A stretch of 64,000 nucleotides of DNA from JAUIET01 sp964352475 (GTDB taxonomy: Bacteria; Pseudomonadota; Gammaproteobacteria; Pseudomonadales; JAUIET01). Shown in pieces: positions 53,165 to 62,872 of this stretch. Within the stretch, counting starts at the first letter, position 1, and each line of letters starts with the position of its first letter. The DNA is taken from assembly GCA_964352475.1 (NCBI GenBank), contig CAYGSL010000018.1:16227-80226 (forward strand), in the 5' to 3' direction. The position numbers and the translations under genes were made by a program. Below the pieces are notes generated by a model. That model worked only from the letters and a program-made list of their open reading frames with translations, was not told where the DNA came from and searched no databases.

Positions 53165-54106
53165 ATGCGACGACGAGAGCTGGTTCGTTTCATTTCCCAG
53201 GCTATGATCTTGCCCGGTGCGTTGACGGCTTGTCAAACGGCTGCGCCTGGCAAAGCGCATAAGACAGATGAGCCCTTACAGTTCGGTTTGCAGCTGTCCA
53301 CATTGAATACTCTATTTGCCCAGGATTTCGAAGCCACTTTGGCGGCCGTTGCTGATATTGGTTACAGGCAGGTCGAATTTTCCGCAATGGGTTTAATGGG
53401 TAACGACCCTGCCCGTGTCAAAGAGATGCTGGACGCCAGGCAGTTAAGCGCTCCTGTTGGTCGTGTTTCACCGCCGTTGCCGGCTGAGTTTTTCAAGCAG
53501 TCACAAGAAGAAATGCGTGCGGCTTTCATGCAACTAAGCGCGCCTGAACGCTTTCTTGATAATATTCGTTACTCGCTAGAGCTGGCTGAAATTTTCCAAC
53601 AGAAGTACCTGAACCTTCCAGCAATGGTGCCCAATAGCTTTGCTGACATAGATGGCGTAATGCGAAACATAGACCTGCTGAATCAAGCCGGCGAAATATG
53701 CGCGGCACAAGGTGTGCTGTTTGGGTATCACAATCATAATTGGGAATTCACGCCGGTCACAGACTCACAAGGCAAGAAAGTGGTTCCCTATGAGTTGATG
53801 CTTGAGAATACCGATGCGAACACGGTGGCGTATCAACTGGACTCTTATTGGGTGGTTAAAGCCGGCGTGAATTTGATTGAGACGCTGCGTCGCTACCCAG
53901 GCCGATTTTCAAGCTGTCATCTTAAAGACATCGACAAGGCTGGCGCTATGGCAGATGTAGGCGAGGGGGAGATAGATTTTCCAGAGTTTGTTCAAGTAGC
54001 GAAACAAAGTGGGGCGCGCTATTTCTTTGTCGAACGTGACAATCCGCCAGAGCCTATGAGCACTGCCAGAACCTCGTTTACCAATCTCAGCAATATGGTA
54101 TTTTAG
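53165..54106 (+). CDS. Exported sugar phosphate isomerase/epimerase-like protein
   Basis: A 313-residue TIM-barrel protein of the xylose-isomerase-like (AP endonuclease 2) family. The N-terminus MRRRELVRFISQAMILPGAL leads into a lipobox-like LTAC, so it is probably exported as a lipoprotein. The barrel has GYRQVEFSAMGL, FGYHNHNWEF and SCHLKDIDKAG, giving the His/Glu/Asp metal site usual in the family. GAGGTG precedes ATG 53165; the alternative GTG 53129 lacks such a site. It is 30 bp ahead of uxaC, so it may epimerise or isomerise a sugar acid in the periplasm. Confidence 0.8.
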   Translation: MRRRELVRFISQAMILPGALTACQTAAPGKAHKTDEPLQFGLQLSTLNTLFAQDFEATLAAVADIGYRQVEFSAMGLMGNDPARVKEMLDARQLSAPVGRVSPPLPAEFFKQSQEEMRAAFMQLSAPERFLDNIRYSLELAEIFQQKYLNLPAMVPNSFADIDGVMRNIDLLNQAGEICAAQGVLFGYHNHNWEFTPVTDSQGKKVVPYELMLENTDANTVAYQLDSYWVVKAGVNLIETLRRYPGRFSSCHLKDIDKAGAMADVGEGEIDFPEFVQVAKQSGARYFFVERDNPPEPMSTARTSFTNLSNMVF

Positions 54107-54136
54107 CTTGCCATTTCAGCCTGTATCGATAAATAA

Positions 54137-55546
54137 ATGAGCTCCTTACTGCATACTGACAGATTGTTCTCTTCTTGTCAGACCCAACGTTCGATTGCCC
54201 GCGAGTTGTATCAGTCTGTTTGTGATCTTCCCATTATTAGTCCCCATGGGCATACAGATCCAATCTGGTTTGCAGACAACAAACCTTTTGAGAATGCAAC
54301 TCAGCTACTGATACAGCCGGATCATTACCTGTTACGCATGCTGTTCAGCCAGGGCATTAGTATGGATGATCTAGGCGTTCCCCGATCAGACGGCAATGCG
54401 TCAAACGTAGATCCTGAACAGGTTTGGAACACATTCGCGGCCAATTATTTTCTGTTTCGTGGCACGCCAACGCAACTCTGGATGGATCATGTTTTTGCGG
54501 AAGTGTTTGATATCCATACTGTGTTGAATGAACAGACAGCGGCGGATGTTTACGCCGAGATCAATCGCTTGTTGGCAACGCCAGAGTTTGCACCCCGCGC
54601 ATTGTTTGAACGCTTTAACATAGAAGTTATAGCAACAACCGAGTCACCACTGGACCCACTGGAGTCACATCGAAAGCTGGCCGGTGATGCATGGCAGGGC
54701 AGGGTGATTACGGCGTTCAGACCTGACCCGGTGATAGACCCGGAGTATGAAGGTTTTGCCAATAATATTGATGGTCTGGCAGAACTGAGCGGTATTGCCT
54801 GCGATGACTATGCCGGTTACCTGGCTGCGCTAAGAGAACGTAGACAGTACTTTATTGAGATGGGCGCTACATCCAGCGACCACGGACACCCCAGCGCATT
54901 TACCGCAGATCTTGATGCAGCACTTTGCGAGCGTTTGTATCAAGGTGCATTAGCTGGAAAGTTGTCTGCAGGGGATGCGGAGCTGTTTCGAGGGCAGATG
55001 CTACTGGAAATGGCGTTAATGAGTCTGGATGATGGCTTGGTGATGCAGATACACCCAGGCGTGTATCGAAATCACAACCCCAGCTTGTTTCAGCATTACG
55101 GCCGCGATAAGGGCGCTGACATTCCTTTACCTTGTGAGTTTGTGCGCAATCTGAAACCGCTATTAGACAGGGTAGGCAACAACCCCGACTTTACCCTGAT
55201 CCTGTTTACACTTGACGAGACTACTTATTCTCGCGAATTGGCGCCGCTAGCTGGTCACTACCCGGCGGTAAAGCTTGGTCCTGCATGGTGGTTTCACGAC
55301 AGCCCGGAAGGCATGCTACGTTACCGACAACAGGTGAGCGAAACGGCCGGGTTTTACAATACAGTCGGCTTCAATGATGACACGCGGGCGTTTCTATCAA
55401 TTCCCGCCCGTCATGACGTTGCTCGGCGAATCGATTGCAGGTTTCTGGCGCAATGGGTTGCTGAGCATCGCCTGCAAATGAATGATGCTCAGGATTTAGC
55501 GCATGCGCTGAGTTATTCTCTAGCCAAGCAAGCGTATAAGTTGTAA
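54137..55546 (+). CDS. uxaC: Glucuronate isomerase
   Basis: A 469-residue uronate isomerase converting D-glucuronate to D-fructuronate and D-galacturonate to D-tagaturonate. The metal site ISPHGHTDPIWF at about 35-46 and the conserved GATSSDHGHPSAFTADLD at about 245 are characteristic, as is ALMSLDDGLVMQIHPGVYRNH. It sits 30 bp after the sugar-isomerase gene and 3 bp before the uxuB-like gene. Next steps to KDG (mannonate dehydratase) are not in the window. Confidence 0.94.
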   Translation: MSSLLHTDRLFSSCQTQRSIARELYQSVCDLPIISPHGHTDPIWFADNKPFENATQLLIQPDHYLLRMLFSQGISMDDLGVPRSDGNASNVDPEQVWNTFAANYFLFRGTPTQLWMDHVFAEVFDIHTVLNEQTAADVYAEINRLLATPEFAPRALFERFNIEVIATTESPLDPLESHRKLAGDAWQGRVITAFRPDPVIDPEYEGFANNIDGLAELSGIACDDYAGYLAALRERRQYFIEMGATSSDHGHPSAFTADLDAALCERLYQGALAGKLSAGDAELFRGQMLLEMALMSLDDGLVMQIHPGVYRNHNPSLFQHYGRDKGADIPLPCEFVRNLKPLLDRVGNNPDFTLILFTLDETTYSRELAPLAGHYPAVKLGPAWWFHDSPEGMLRYRQQVSETAGFYNTVGFNDDTRAFLSIPARHDVARRIDCRFLAQWVAEHRLQMNDAQDLAHALSYSLAKQAYKL

Positions 55547-55549
55547 GTC

Positions 55550-56989
55550 ATGAAACATCGGCTGCACCCTGATAACTTGCATTTGCTCAACGCAGATGTT
55601 TCAACGCCAGCGTATGATCGAAAGGCCTTGCAAGCTGGCATAGTGCATATGGGGATTGGTGCATTTCACCGTGCGCATCAGGCCGTTTATACAGAAGACG
55701 CCATCGCACACAGTGGTGGCGATTGGGGGATTGTAGGTGTGTCATTGCGCAGTGACACAGTAGCCGCGCAGTTAACACCACAAGCCGGCCTGTACTCGGT
55801 TCTAAGCCGGGATGCCACAGACACTGAGCTTCGCGTGATTGGCTCAGTACTTGATGTGTTGTATGCCCCTGAAAATCCTGACCGAGTGGCGGATGCGATT
55901 GCCAATTTCAGTACGCACCTCGTGACATTAACCATTACTGAAAAAGGCTACTGCCTGGCGGCCGATGGCTTCTCTCTTGACCACGGTAACGAGTTGATCG
56001 AGAGTGATTTAAAAAACCCTTACTCGCCCGCGTCGGCTATTGGCCTGATAGCATATGGTTTACGAAAGCGAATGGCGAATGGCGGTAAACCAATCACGCT
56101 GCTGAGTTGTGACAACCTGTCGGAGAATAGTCAACGTTTAAGAGGCGTGCTCACAGAGTATCTACAAGTAAGCTTTGCTGAAGTAATTCCCTGGTTAGAC
56201 AAAAGCGTTTCGTTTCCCTGTTCGATGGTTGATCGCATCGTACCCGGTGCCACTAATGAGCAGAAAGTTATGCAATCGCAATTGCTAGGAGTACAAGACG
56301 ACGCAGCCATCAGTACCGAATGCTTTAAACAATGGCTGATCGAAGATAAGTTTGCCGCCGACCGTCCTGCATGGGAGCAAGTGGGCGTTGAATTCGTTGG
56401 CGATATTTTGCCGTTCGAAAATATGAAGCTGCGAGTGCTAAATGCCAGCCACTCGGCCATCGCATTCACCGGTTTGTTGGCCGGGCTCAACACCGTTGAT
56501 CAAGTGATGGCTGATGATCAGCTGGGAGGCTTTATCACCAGGCTGATTGATACTGAGCTGATACCGGCAATCGACGCACCAGATGGCTTCAATCTGCATG
56601 AGTACAGAGATCAGATATTGCGACGTTTTCAAAACCCGCATCTTAAACATCGTTGCGCACAAATTGCGATGGATAGCAGCGAAAAAATTTCACAGCGATG
56701 GTTGCCTGGTTTTGCCACGAACAACGGCACTGGCTTACTGGCTAAGGCCCTGAGTCTGTGGTGTTTCTTTGTGCTCTCTACCGATTTGACTATTGATGAC
56801 CCGGAAGCTGATCAAATGTTGTCCCTGCGCAGCAGTGCCGAGCCCATCGCTAGCCGAGTGGAAAGCTGTCTTGCTATTGCACGTTTTCGTTCTGATAGCG
56901 TCGCTAATTTTGAGCAACTGATTGTTGAACTTATTGAAAATCTTGAAGTGCTATTTCACAGTGGAGTGCGGGAACTTCTGCCTCGTTAG
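55550..56989 (+). CDS. uxuB: Mannitol-dehydrogenase-family oxidoreductase, fructuronate-reductase-like
   Basis: A 479-residue long-chain polyol dehydrogenase. The N-terminal NAD-binding motif is VHMGIGAFHRAHQAVYTED; the catalytic Lys lies in the C-terminal domain around ENMKLRVLNASHSAIAFTG. Relatives include mannitol 2-dehydrogenase and fructuronate reductase (UxuB). The position 3 bp behind uxaC supports fructuronate reduction to D-mannonate with NADH. Substrate is inferred from this pairing. Confidence 0.85.
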   Translation: MKHRLHPDNLHLLNADVSTPAYDRKALQAGIVHMGIGAFHRAHQAVYTEDAIAHSGGDWGIVGVSLRSDTVAAQLTPQAGLYSVLSRDATDTELRVIGSVLDVLYAPENPDRVADAIANFSTHLVTLTITEKGYCLAADGFSLDHGNELIESDLKNPYSPASAIGLIAYGLRKRMANGGKPITLLSCDNLSENSQRLRGVLTEYLQVSFAEVIPWLDKSVSFPCSMVDRIVPGATNEQKVMQSQLLGVQDDAAISTECFKQWLIEDKFAADRPAWEQVGVEFVGDILPFENMKLRVLNASHSAIAFTGLLAGLNTVDQVMADDQLGGFITRLIDTELIPAIDAPDGFNLHEYRDQILRRFQNPHLKHRCAQIAMDSSEKISQRWLPGFATNNGTGLLAKALSLWCFFVLSTDLTIDDPEADQMLSLRSSAEPIASRVESCLAIARFRSDSVANFEQLIVELIENLEVLFHSGVRELLPR

Positions 56990-57084
56990 CACATCACTAT
57001 CAATGCTCTCGTTAAGATCAGATCCAGGCGCCGATCATTAGAAAGAAAATAAGACCACCGATCTTCCTGGTGATATTGCTCACC

Positions 57085-57114
57085 GTCGCTGCCCGTCGCT
57101 GCCCGTCGCTGCCC
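57085..57114. repeat. Three perfect tandem copies of a 10-bp unit
   Basis: GTCGCTGCCC occurs three times head to tail at 57085-57094, 57095-57104 and 57105-57114, in the 264-bp region between the convergent uxuB-like and 2OG-oxygenase genes. A copy number that varies between strains is likely. On the minus strand, the neighbouring bases can encode a short membrane-like tail (IGGLIFFLMIGAWI, ending near 57018), possibly a gene remnant. No other feature is evident in this region. Confidence 0.8.
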
Positions 57115-57253
57115 GGGGCTGAACCTCGAAAGCTTTCTGGGAAACACAGCTCTGGTTCGAATGTTTTTGGTAGACAAGAAACTGGCGGTAGACTTAATGA
57201 CACACGCTATCCAGGAGATGGGCTACCTGGCCGACTTTCTTCCCGAGCTGTAT

Positions 57254-58093
57254 TCAGTCGAGCAGTGAGTCAGTTCTGGAACGCATGTTGTGCACCTCGG
57301 TCACCTTGCCGTACAAATCTTTCACTCTGTAGGCGCTACCCACCATACCTGGCTGATCAGCGAACGACATAATAAGCAGCAGTCTATTGCGGCTGCCGGT
57401 GTTAGGTGTGACTTGATGCAATGAGTAACGCCCTAGAAACAGCTGCATGTCTCCTGCATTTAACTCCAACTGTTTTACTCGACTGCGATCGCCTTGCAGC
57501 ACCGATTTAACGTCGTCGTAACACTCGTCTTCGGCCGTTCTCAAATCAGGAACGTATTCGAAAATTCCTCCTTGTTCGGCACTTTGCAACAGCATCGTTA
57601 TCGTAAATTCATTGGTATCGAAATGCCAATTGAACTGTTGCTGCGGTTTACCCAAATTAACAATCATATTGGAAACCGGATCTTCGTAGATGTGCAGTTC
57701 CTCCTTACCCAGGCATTGGCCAAGAAATTCCTTTAAAGGAGGCCAGTAGTAGAAGCTACGGGAAACAGTTTCCGGCCCATATAAGTCGGCTGTGACAAAA
57801 CCATTGCTGCGCTCCAGGAAAATATTTTGCGGATGATCGGCCGGCTGATCGGGATTACGTTCACCCAAATAGACATTGCATTCTTTTTTCGGTGCGTAAT
57901 AAGCCTTGTCGGCCCTGGCCTTGGCTTCGTTGAGCAGGGCGTCCAAGCCACTCTGGCTCAGAAATCCGGGTATTACGGCACAACCATCGGTGCTCAAGTC
58001 TGCTTTCACTTGCTCGATTAGAGCACAATAGCGAGGGTCACCAGGCTGATCAATGGGGTATAAGAGTTTATTAACTACATCTTCGCAACGCAT
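57254..58093 (-). CDS. 2-oxoglutarate/Fe(II) oxygenase, PhyH-like
   Basis: A 279-residue non-haem iron oxygenase. The iron site is His-x-Asp in FNWHFDTNEFTITMLLQ at about 160-162 and the distal His in GRYSLHQVTPNTG at about 232; the 2-oxoglutarate Arg follows in SRNRLLLIMSF. The Asp is present, so this is a hydroxylase-type and not a halogenase-type site. It is the last gene of a four-gene operon with an AGCS symporter, an acylating aldehyde dehydrogenase and an amidohydrolase. It probably hydroxylates the amine or acid handled there. Confidence 0.85.
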   Translation of the reverse strand: MRCEDVVNKLLYPIDQPGDPRYCALIEQVKADLSTDGCAVIPGFLSQSGLDALLNEAKARADKAYYAPKKECNVYLGERNPDQPADHPQNIFLERSNGFVTADLYGPETVSRSFYYWPPLKEFLGQCLGKEELHIYEDPVSNMIVNLGKPQQQFNWHFDTNEFTITMLLQSAEQGGIFEYVPDLRTAEDECYDDVKSVLQGDRSRVKQLELNAGDMQLFLGRYSLHQVTPNTGSRNRLLLIMSFADQPGMVGSAYRVKDLYGKVTEVHNMRSRTDSLLD

Positions 58094-58127
58094 GTTAGCT
58101 ATCTCAAAAATCTATTTGCCTAGGGCT

Positions 58128-59585
58128 CTAAGGTGCCTTTCGGTAATTGGCGATCTCACCAGATTCCAGTCGTTGTGTGTAACCCGCCATTTTTTTGCGC
58201 AGAACAGGTGTCAGTAAATAAAGCCCCAGAATGTTGGGTACGCAGATTACAAACACCATTGCATCGGAAAAATCCAGCACAGCGCCCAGTTGGATTGAAG
58301 CACCCAGAACGATGAACAAACAGAATACCGCTTTAAAGCTGAGGTCTGCGGCGCGACTTTCTCCGACCAAATAAGTCCAACCCTTTAAACCATAATACGC
58401 CCAGGCGATCATGGTTGAAAACGCAAAGAGTATGCCGGCGATGGCAATTGTGTAAGGCGACCATGAAATGTTTCGTTCGAAGGCGGCTGAGGTCATGGCT
58501 ATGCCATCAAGTCCTTCGGTAAAATTCGGCTCATAATAAAACGTGGTTACGATCACCAGTGCGGTTATCGTGCAAATTACAACGGTGTCGATAAACGGCT
58601 CTAACAGGGCTACATAGCCTTCAGTCATGGGTTCGCTGGTACGCACCGCAGAGTGAGCTATTGCCGCGGAGCCGATACCTGCTTCATTAGAAAACACAGC
58701 GCGTTGAAAGCCGATAATCATGACACCCAGCGCACCACCGCTAACGCCTTCCGGGCTAAACGCACCTTGCATTATCGCAGAGAATGCAAAAGGTAAGGCT
58801 TCGTAGTTCATCGCAATAATCACCAATGCACATGTGCAGTAAAAAACAGCCATGAAGGGTACGATTTTGCCGGTAACTCTGGCGATGCTTTTAATGCCGC
58901 CGATAATAACGGCTGCAACCATGCTCGCTATGATGATGCCAAACAACCAACCCTTATCACTAAACCAGCTGCCGTCAACACCACCCGTGACATTTACAAA
59001 TTGTACGTACGCCTGGTTGGATTGGAACATATTGCCAATGCCCATACAGCCGATCACGATGCCAAGTGCGTAGAACTTTGCCATGCCTTTGCCTAGCTTA
59101 CTCATTCCACGTTCTGCCAGACCATGCTCCAAATAATACATTGGGCCACCAGAGATAGAGCCGTCGGGGTTCTCGCGCCGGTAGATAGTGCCCAGCGCGC
59201 ACTCTACAAACTTGGTCGACATGCCGAGTAAGCCTGCGAGAATCATCCAGAAAGTTGCACCCGGGCCGCCCATGGATATGGCAACCGCAACACCGCCAAT
59301 ATTGCCAATACCTACCGTACCTGATACGGCCGTTGCCAACGCCTGGAAGTGAGATACTTCGCCTTTATGGTCTGGATGCGAGTAATCGCCGCGCACTAAT
59401 CGAATCGCATGCCGGAACCCACGAATGGGAACAAAGGCAAAGTAGACAGTAAAGAACAGCGCTCCGATAACCAGCCAAAGTACTACCAGCGGCAAATCAG
59501 CGCCAAACAAATGCACTTTGAAAAAGATAATGCTGGAAACAAACGCGGTGATTGGTTGTACCGCTGAGTTGATGAGTTCGTCCAC
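58128..59585 (-). CDS. AGCS-family sodium:amino acid symporter
   Basis: A 485-residue membrane protein of the alanine/glycine:cation symporter family with about 11 helices. Family stretches include FQALATAVSGTVGIGNIGGV, GPGATFWMILAGLLGMSTKF and NEAGIGSAAIAHSA. It should import a small amino acid with sodium. In this operon it could bring in an amino acid-like substrate, including taurine, although transport of taurine by this family is not established to my knowledge. It lies 41 bp after the aldehyde dehydrogenase gene and 34 bp before the oxygenase gene. Confidence 0.93.
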   Translation of the reverse strand: MDELINSAVQPITAFVSSIIFFKVHLFGADLPLVVLWLVIGALFFTVYFAFVPIRGFRHAIRLVRGDYSHPDHKGEVSHFQALATAVSGTVGIGNIGGVAVAISMGGPGATFWMILAGLLGMSTKFVECALGTIYRRENPDGSISGGPMYYLEHGLAERGMSKLGKGMAKFYALGIVIGCMGIGNMFQSNQAYVQFVNVTGGVDGSWFSDKGWLFGIIIASMVAAVIIGGIKSIARVTGKIVPFMAVFYCTCALVIIAMNYEALPFAFSAIMQGAFSPEGVSGGALGVMIIGFQRAVFSNEAGIGSAAIAHSAVRTSEPMTEGYVALLEPFIDTVVICTITALVIVTTFYYEPNFTEGLDGIAMTSAAFERNISWSPYTIAIAGILFAFSTMIAWAYYGLKGWTYLVGESRAADLSFKAVFCLFIVLGASIQLGAVLDFSDAMVFVICVPNILGLYLLTPVLRKKMAGYTQRLESGEIANYRKAP

Positions 59586-59626
59586 TGTTTTTCCTTGTTA
59601 TTCGTGACCTATATTTTAGTGCAATA

Positions 59627-61030
59627 CTATTGCAGCTGATACTTACTTAGATATTCACTGAAATAATCATCAGCGGAAATCTCCCGTGGCGGAATCGTGC
59701 GCGCCACGCGGCTTATGTTCATATAGTGTTTGTAGTGCACGTTTTCATCAGTGACGTTTCCGCCCCAGGTACCGCAGCCCATGGATAAAGAGAATGGCAA
59801 ACCATTGTCAAAACTGCCGCCAGTGGCAAAGCAATGTGCCTGGTTAACAATAACCCGGCTAACCGGTAATTCCAGACCCAGTTCTGTAGCGCGTTGTTCC
59901 TGTTGGGTGTGCAGTCCCAATGAATGACCGGCCCCCTGATAACTCAAGATGTTGGTAGCTATACGTTTTGCATCATCGAAGTCAGTGGCTCGATAGACAG
60001 TAAGAACCAGTGACATTTTTTCACCGGAGAAAGGCGCATCTGGCCCCGACTCACATTCCTCCACCATCAGGAAGGTTGCGTCTGTGCAGGCCTGTCTGGT
60101 CAGGCCTGCTGTTTCGGCAACACTGCTACAGGGCTTAGCCAGAATCGCCGGGTTTAGTCGGCCCTCCACCCACATGGCGTCTTGCAAGATCTGTTTTTCC
60201 TCAGCGTTGAGCATATCCGCGCCGCAGGTTTTTAACTTACCCAGCATGTCTTCATACACGCTATCAACAATTATCAGGCAGTTTTCAGAGGAGCAGCTGG
60301 TGGCATTATCGAATGTTTTGGAAGCGCTGATTTTTTCAGCGGCGTCGGCGAGGTCGGCTGTCTCATCAACGATCACCGTGACGTTGCCCGCACCCACACC
60401 AAAAGCAGGTGTGCCGCTGGTGTACGCAGAGCGCACATTATTCTGCGAACCGGTCGCAACAATTAAGTCGACCTGGCGAAGCAACTCCTGGCTCAACTCC
60501 TTATTGACTGGAGTCGGTAGCTGCTGAACAAGATCAGCCGGTGCTCCAACGCGCTCTAGCTCTGTGTGCACAAGTTCTAGCAAGCGCGTACAGGAAGGCT
60601 GACCCTTGGGTGAGGGTGACAAAACAATTGCGTTTCGGCATTTCAGCGCATTGAGAATGTTGTTCATTGGCGTTGCCACCGGATTGGTAGACGGTACGAT
60701 CACACCTACTACGCCCACTGGCCTGGCAATTTCAATCAGGCCTCGTTCCGGGTCTTCATTGATAACACCCACCGTCTGGGCTTCTTGCAGATCACGCAAT
60801 AAGCCCAGAGTCTTTCGATGGTTCTTGGTGATCTTGTCATTGACGTCGCCAAGGCCTGTTTCTTCTACGGCTAGCTGAGAAAGGCGTTGATTATTTTCTG
60901 GTTTCATCAACGCCCATGCAGCAGCAGTAACCACTTCGTCTACTTGAGCCTGGTTGTACCCATTGAACACGGCTTGTGCAGCACGAGCTTTGTCAATCAG
61001 CTCGCTGACCGCTTCTACGGCGTTGCTCAT
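59627..61030 (-). CDS. Acylating aldehyde dehydrogenase, sulfoacetaldehyde-dehydrogenase (SauS)-like
   Basis: A 467-residue CoA-acylating aldehyde dehydrogenase. The N-terminal part has RPVGVVGVIVPSTNPVATP; the catalytic Cys is in FDNATSCSSENCLII at about 243. The C-terminal GCGTWGGNVTDENVHYKHYMN resembles SauS of Cupriavidus necator, which links sulfoacetyl-CoA and sulfoacetaldehyde with NADP. ATG 61030 is preferred; GTG 61033 adds one residue. The gene meets the upstream amidohydrolase stop directly. With xsc in the same window, feeding sulfoacetaldehyde to Xsc is possible, but a plain acetaldehyde-type enzyme cannot be excluded. Confidence 0.82.
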   Translation of the reverse strand: MSNAVEAVSELIDKARAAQAVFNGYNQAQVDEVVTAAAWALMKPENNQRLSQLAVEETGLGDVNDKITKNHRKTLGLLRDLQEAQTVGVINEDPERGLIEIARPVGVVGVIVPSTNPVATPMNNILNALKCRNAIVLSPSPKGQPSCTRLLELVHTELERVGAPADLVQQLPTPVNKELSQELLRQVDLIVATGSQNNVRSAYTSGTPAFGVGAGNVTVIVDETADLADAAEKISASKTFDNATSCSSENCLIIVDSVYEDMLGKLKTCGADMLNAEEKQILQDAMWVEGRLNPAILAKPCSSVAETAGLTRQACTDATFLMVEECESGPDAPFSGEKMSLVLTVYRATDFDDAKRIATNILSYQGAGHSLGLHTQQEQRATELGLELPVSRVIVNQAHCFATGGSFDNGLPFSLSMGCGTWGGNVTDENVHYKHYMNISRVARTIPPREISADDYFSEYLSKYQLQ

Positions 61031-62799
61031 CACGAACTTGCTCTAACTAATCGGCCAGGTCTCGCCTTAGTAACCTTGTCCCTGTTAACCACTTGCTCAC
61101 CGCTGACGAAGGTGGCGCGATAACCAGAGACCGGCTGCAACAGACGTTGGCCTCCTGCAGGTAAATCCTTGACCATTTCAGGCACACCCAGCTTCAGGTC
61201 GTCATAGTCAATCACATTAATGTCAGCTTTAAGACCAAGCTGAAGGCGACCTCTATCCTTCATTCCCAAATAGTCTGCGCCGTCACTGGTCAACATTTGA
61301 ATGGCACGACTAAGTTCTATGCCTTCGCCGCCCTGTCGAATACGATCACGCGTCCAATGCGATAACAGGTAGGTAGGGAAGCTGGCATCGCAAATCGTAC
61401 CTACATGCGCACCACCATCGGACAGGCCCGGTAACGCGGCGGGGTGCTTCAACATGGTGTAAACGTTGTCGTAGTTCATTTCCGTGTAGTTATACACTGG
61501 GAAATACAGCAATGATTTACCATCTTCTTCCAGCAGCAAGTCATAACTCTTCTCCCACACCGTAACACCATCAGCCCGCGCCATTCCCGCTACTGAAGTG
61601 TCGCTGCCTTGTTCGTAATCAACAACACCATCGCGTTCCAACTTGAAATGTTTCTCGGCAAGTGATTCATAGGCTTCGATCAATAAGTCTGTGATCTCAG
61701 GGATTGGGGAACCGGGTCCGGCCAGCTTGACTGGCGTTTCAGACAGCATCTGCTTCTTGAACTCGGGGTCGCGCATGATCGCAACGCGCTCATTAAGCGG
61801 CTTGTCTTTGATGGCAATATAACTGGGAAAAGCCATTACCGGGTGGAAGGTACACTCAAGCCCCAGAAACACGCCGATCGCCCTGGGTGCAACCTGCAGC
61901 CGAATGTCCATGCCTTCGTCATTTAGTTTTTCTACGCGATCAATAATCTTGCGCCAGTCGTCGGGAGCGAAATCACGCTGCATCAATGACATGGAGCCGG
62001 GCCTGCCGCCGGAATTTCTAAAATAGGCCTCCATCAACTCAAACTCGTAATCGAAATTGTCTTGCGGGCGAACCATGTCGAAATCGTTGACCGCCTGCAG
62101 AACCCCGTGGTTCAAACCCTGGAACGCTTCAGCAATGCCCGCTAATTCCGCTTTACCAGCTTCGCTGGCTGGGGTCCACTCGCCATCAGCAGATTTGTGC
62201 AGGTCGCTGCGGCCGGTACTAAAACCTACCGCACCCGCTTCCAGGGCCTCGCGCAGAATCTCGCGCATTTTGGCCACGTCTTGTTCGTTGGAGGGCTCGT
62301 CATACACCGCTCTGTCACCCATTGCGTAAACGCGCACAGGGTCATGGGGGACCAGCACCGCAAAGTCGATACTGTGGGGCAGGGCATCAATAGCGTCCAT
62401 GTATTCAGGGAAACTCTCCCAGTTCCATTGAATACCTTCATGCAATGCTGTACCTGGAATGTCTTCCACGCCTTCCATCAAGCGAATCAATTTGTCGCGG
62501 TCTTCACTGCGACAAGGCGCGAAGCCTACGCCGCAGTTGCCCAGAACGGCCGTGGTAACACCGTGGTTTACTGATGGCCTTAACTCCTCGTCCCAGCTAA
62601 TTTGGCCGTCGTAATGGGTGTGCACATCCACAAACCCCGGCGTGACGATAGCACCTCCGGCATCAAGAATTTCTGCTGCATCACCTGCGCATTCGCCAAT
62701 GTCCACAATAACGCCATCTTTGACAGCGATATTGGCTTGAAAAGGCTCAGTTCCGGTGCCGTCGATTATCCGGCCGCCGCAAATTTTCAGGTCGTACAT
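61030..62799 (-). CDS. Amidohydrolase, N-acyl-D-amino-acid-deacylase-like
   Basis: A 589-residue metal-dependent amidohydrolase. The start LKICGGRIIDGTGTEPFQAN is the small beta domain; the metal site VDVHTHYDGQISWD and the metal-bridging Cys in LGNCGVGFAPCR are those of D-aminoacylases. A late Asp in LSDGGAHVG (about 460) completes the site. It should cleave an N-acyl group from an amino acid or analogue. As first gene of the operon with an acylating aldehyde dehydrogenase and an amino acid symporter, it may release the free amine. An N-acyl taurine is a speculative substrate. Confidence 0.88.
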   Translation of the reverse strand: MYDLKICGGRIIDGTGTEPFQANIAVKDGVIVDIGECAGDAAEILDAGGAIVTPGFVDVHTHYDGQISWDEELRPSVNHGVTTAVLGNCGVGFAPCRSEDRDKLIRLMEGVEDIPGTALHEGIQWNWESFPEYMDAIDALPHSIDFAVLVPHDPVRVYAMGDRAVYDEPSNEQDVAKMREILREALEAGAVGFSTGRSDLHKSADGEWTPASEAGKAELAGIAEAFQGLNHGVLQAVNDFDMVRPQDNFDYEFELMEAYFRNSGGRPGSMSLMQRDFAPDDWRKIIDRVEKLNDEGMDIRLQVAPRAIGVFLGLECTFHPVMAFPSYIAIKDKPLNERVAIMRDPEFKKQMLSETPVKLAGPGSPIPEITDLLIEAYESLAEKHFKLERDGVVDYEQGSDTSVAGMARADGVTVWEKSYDLLLEEDGKSLLYFPVYNYTEMNYDNVYTMLKHPAALPGLSDGGAHVGTICDASFPTYLLSHWTRDRIRQGGEGIELSRAIQMLTSDGADYLGMKDRGRLQLGLKADINVIDYDDLKLGVPEMVKDLPAGGQRLLQPVSGYRATFVSGEQVVNRDKVTKARPGRLVRASS

Positions 62800-62872
62800 A
62801 GTGTCTGCTTTCCCCGCTTATTTCGCACTGTGGTATTTTAACGCAAACACAGGGTAAAAGTTCGAAATAGGC

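Noticed and set aside
57070..57372. Plus-strand frame of 100 residues over the triple repeat
   Set aside because: It runs into the 2OG-oxygenase gene on the other strand, has no ribosome-binding site and no recognisable domain.
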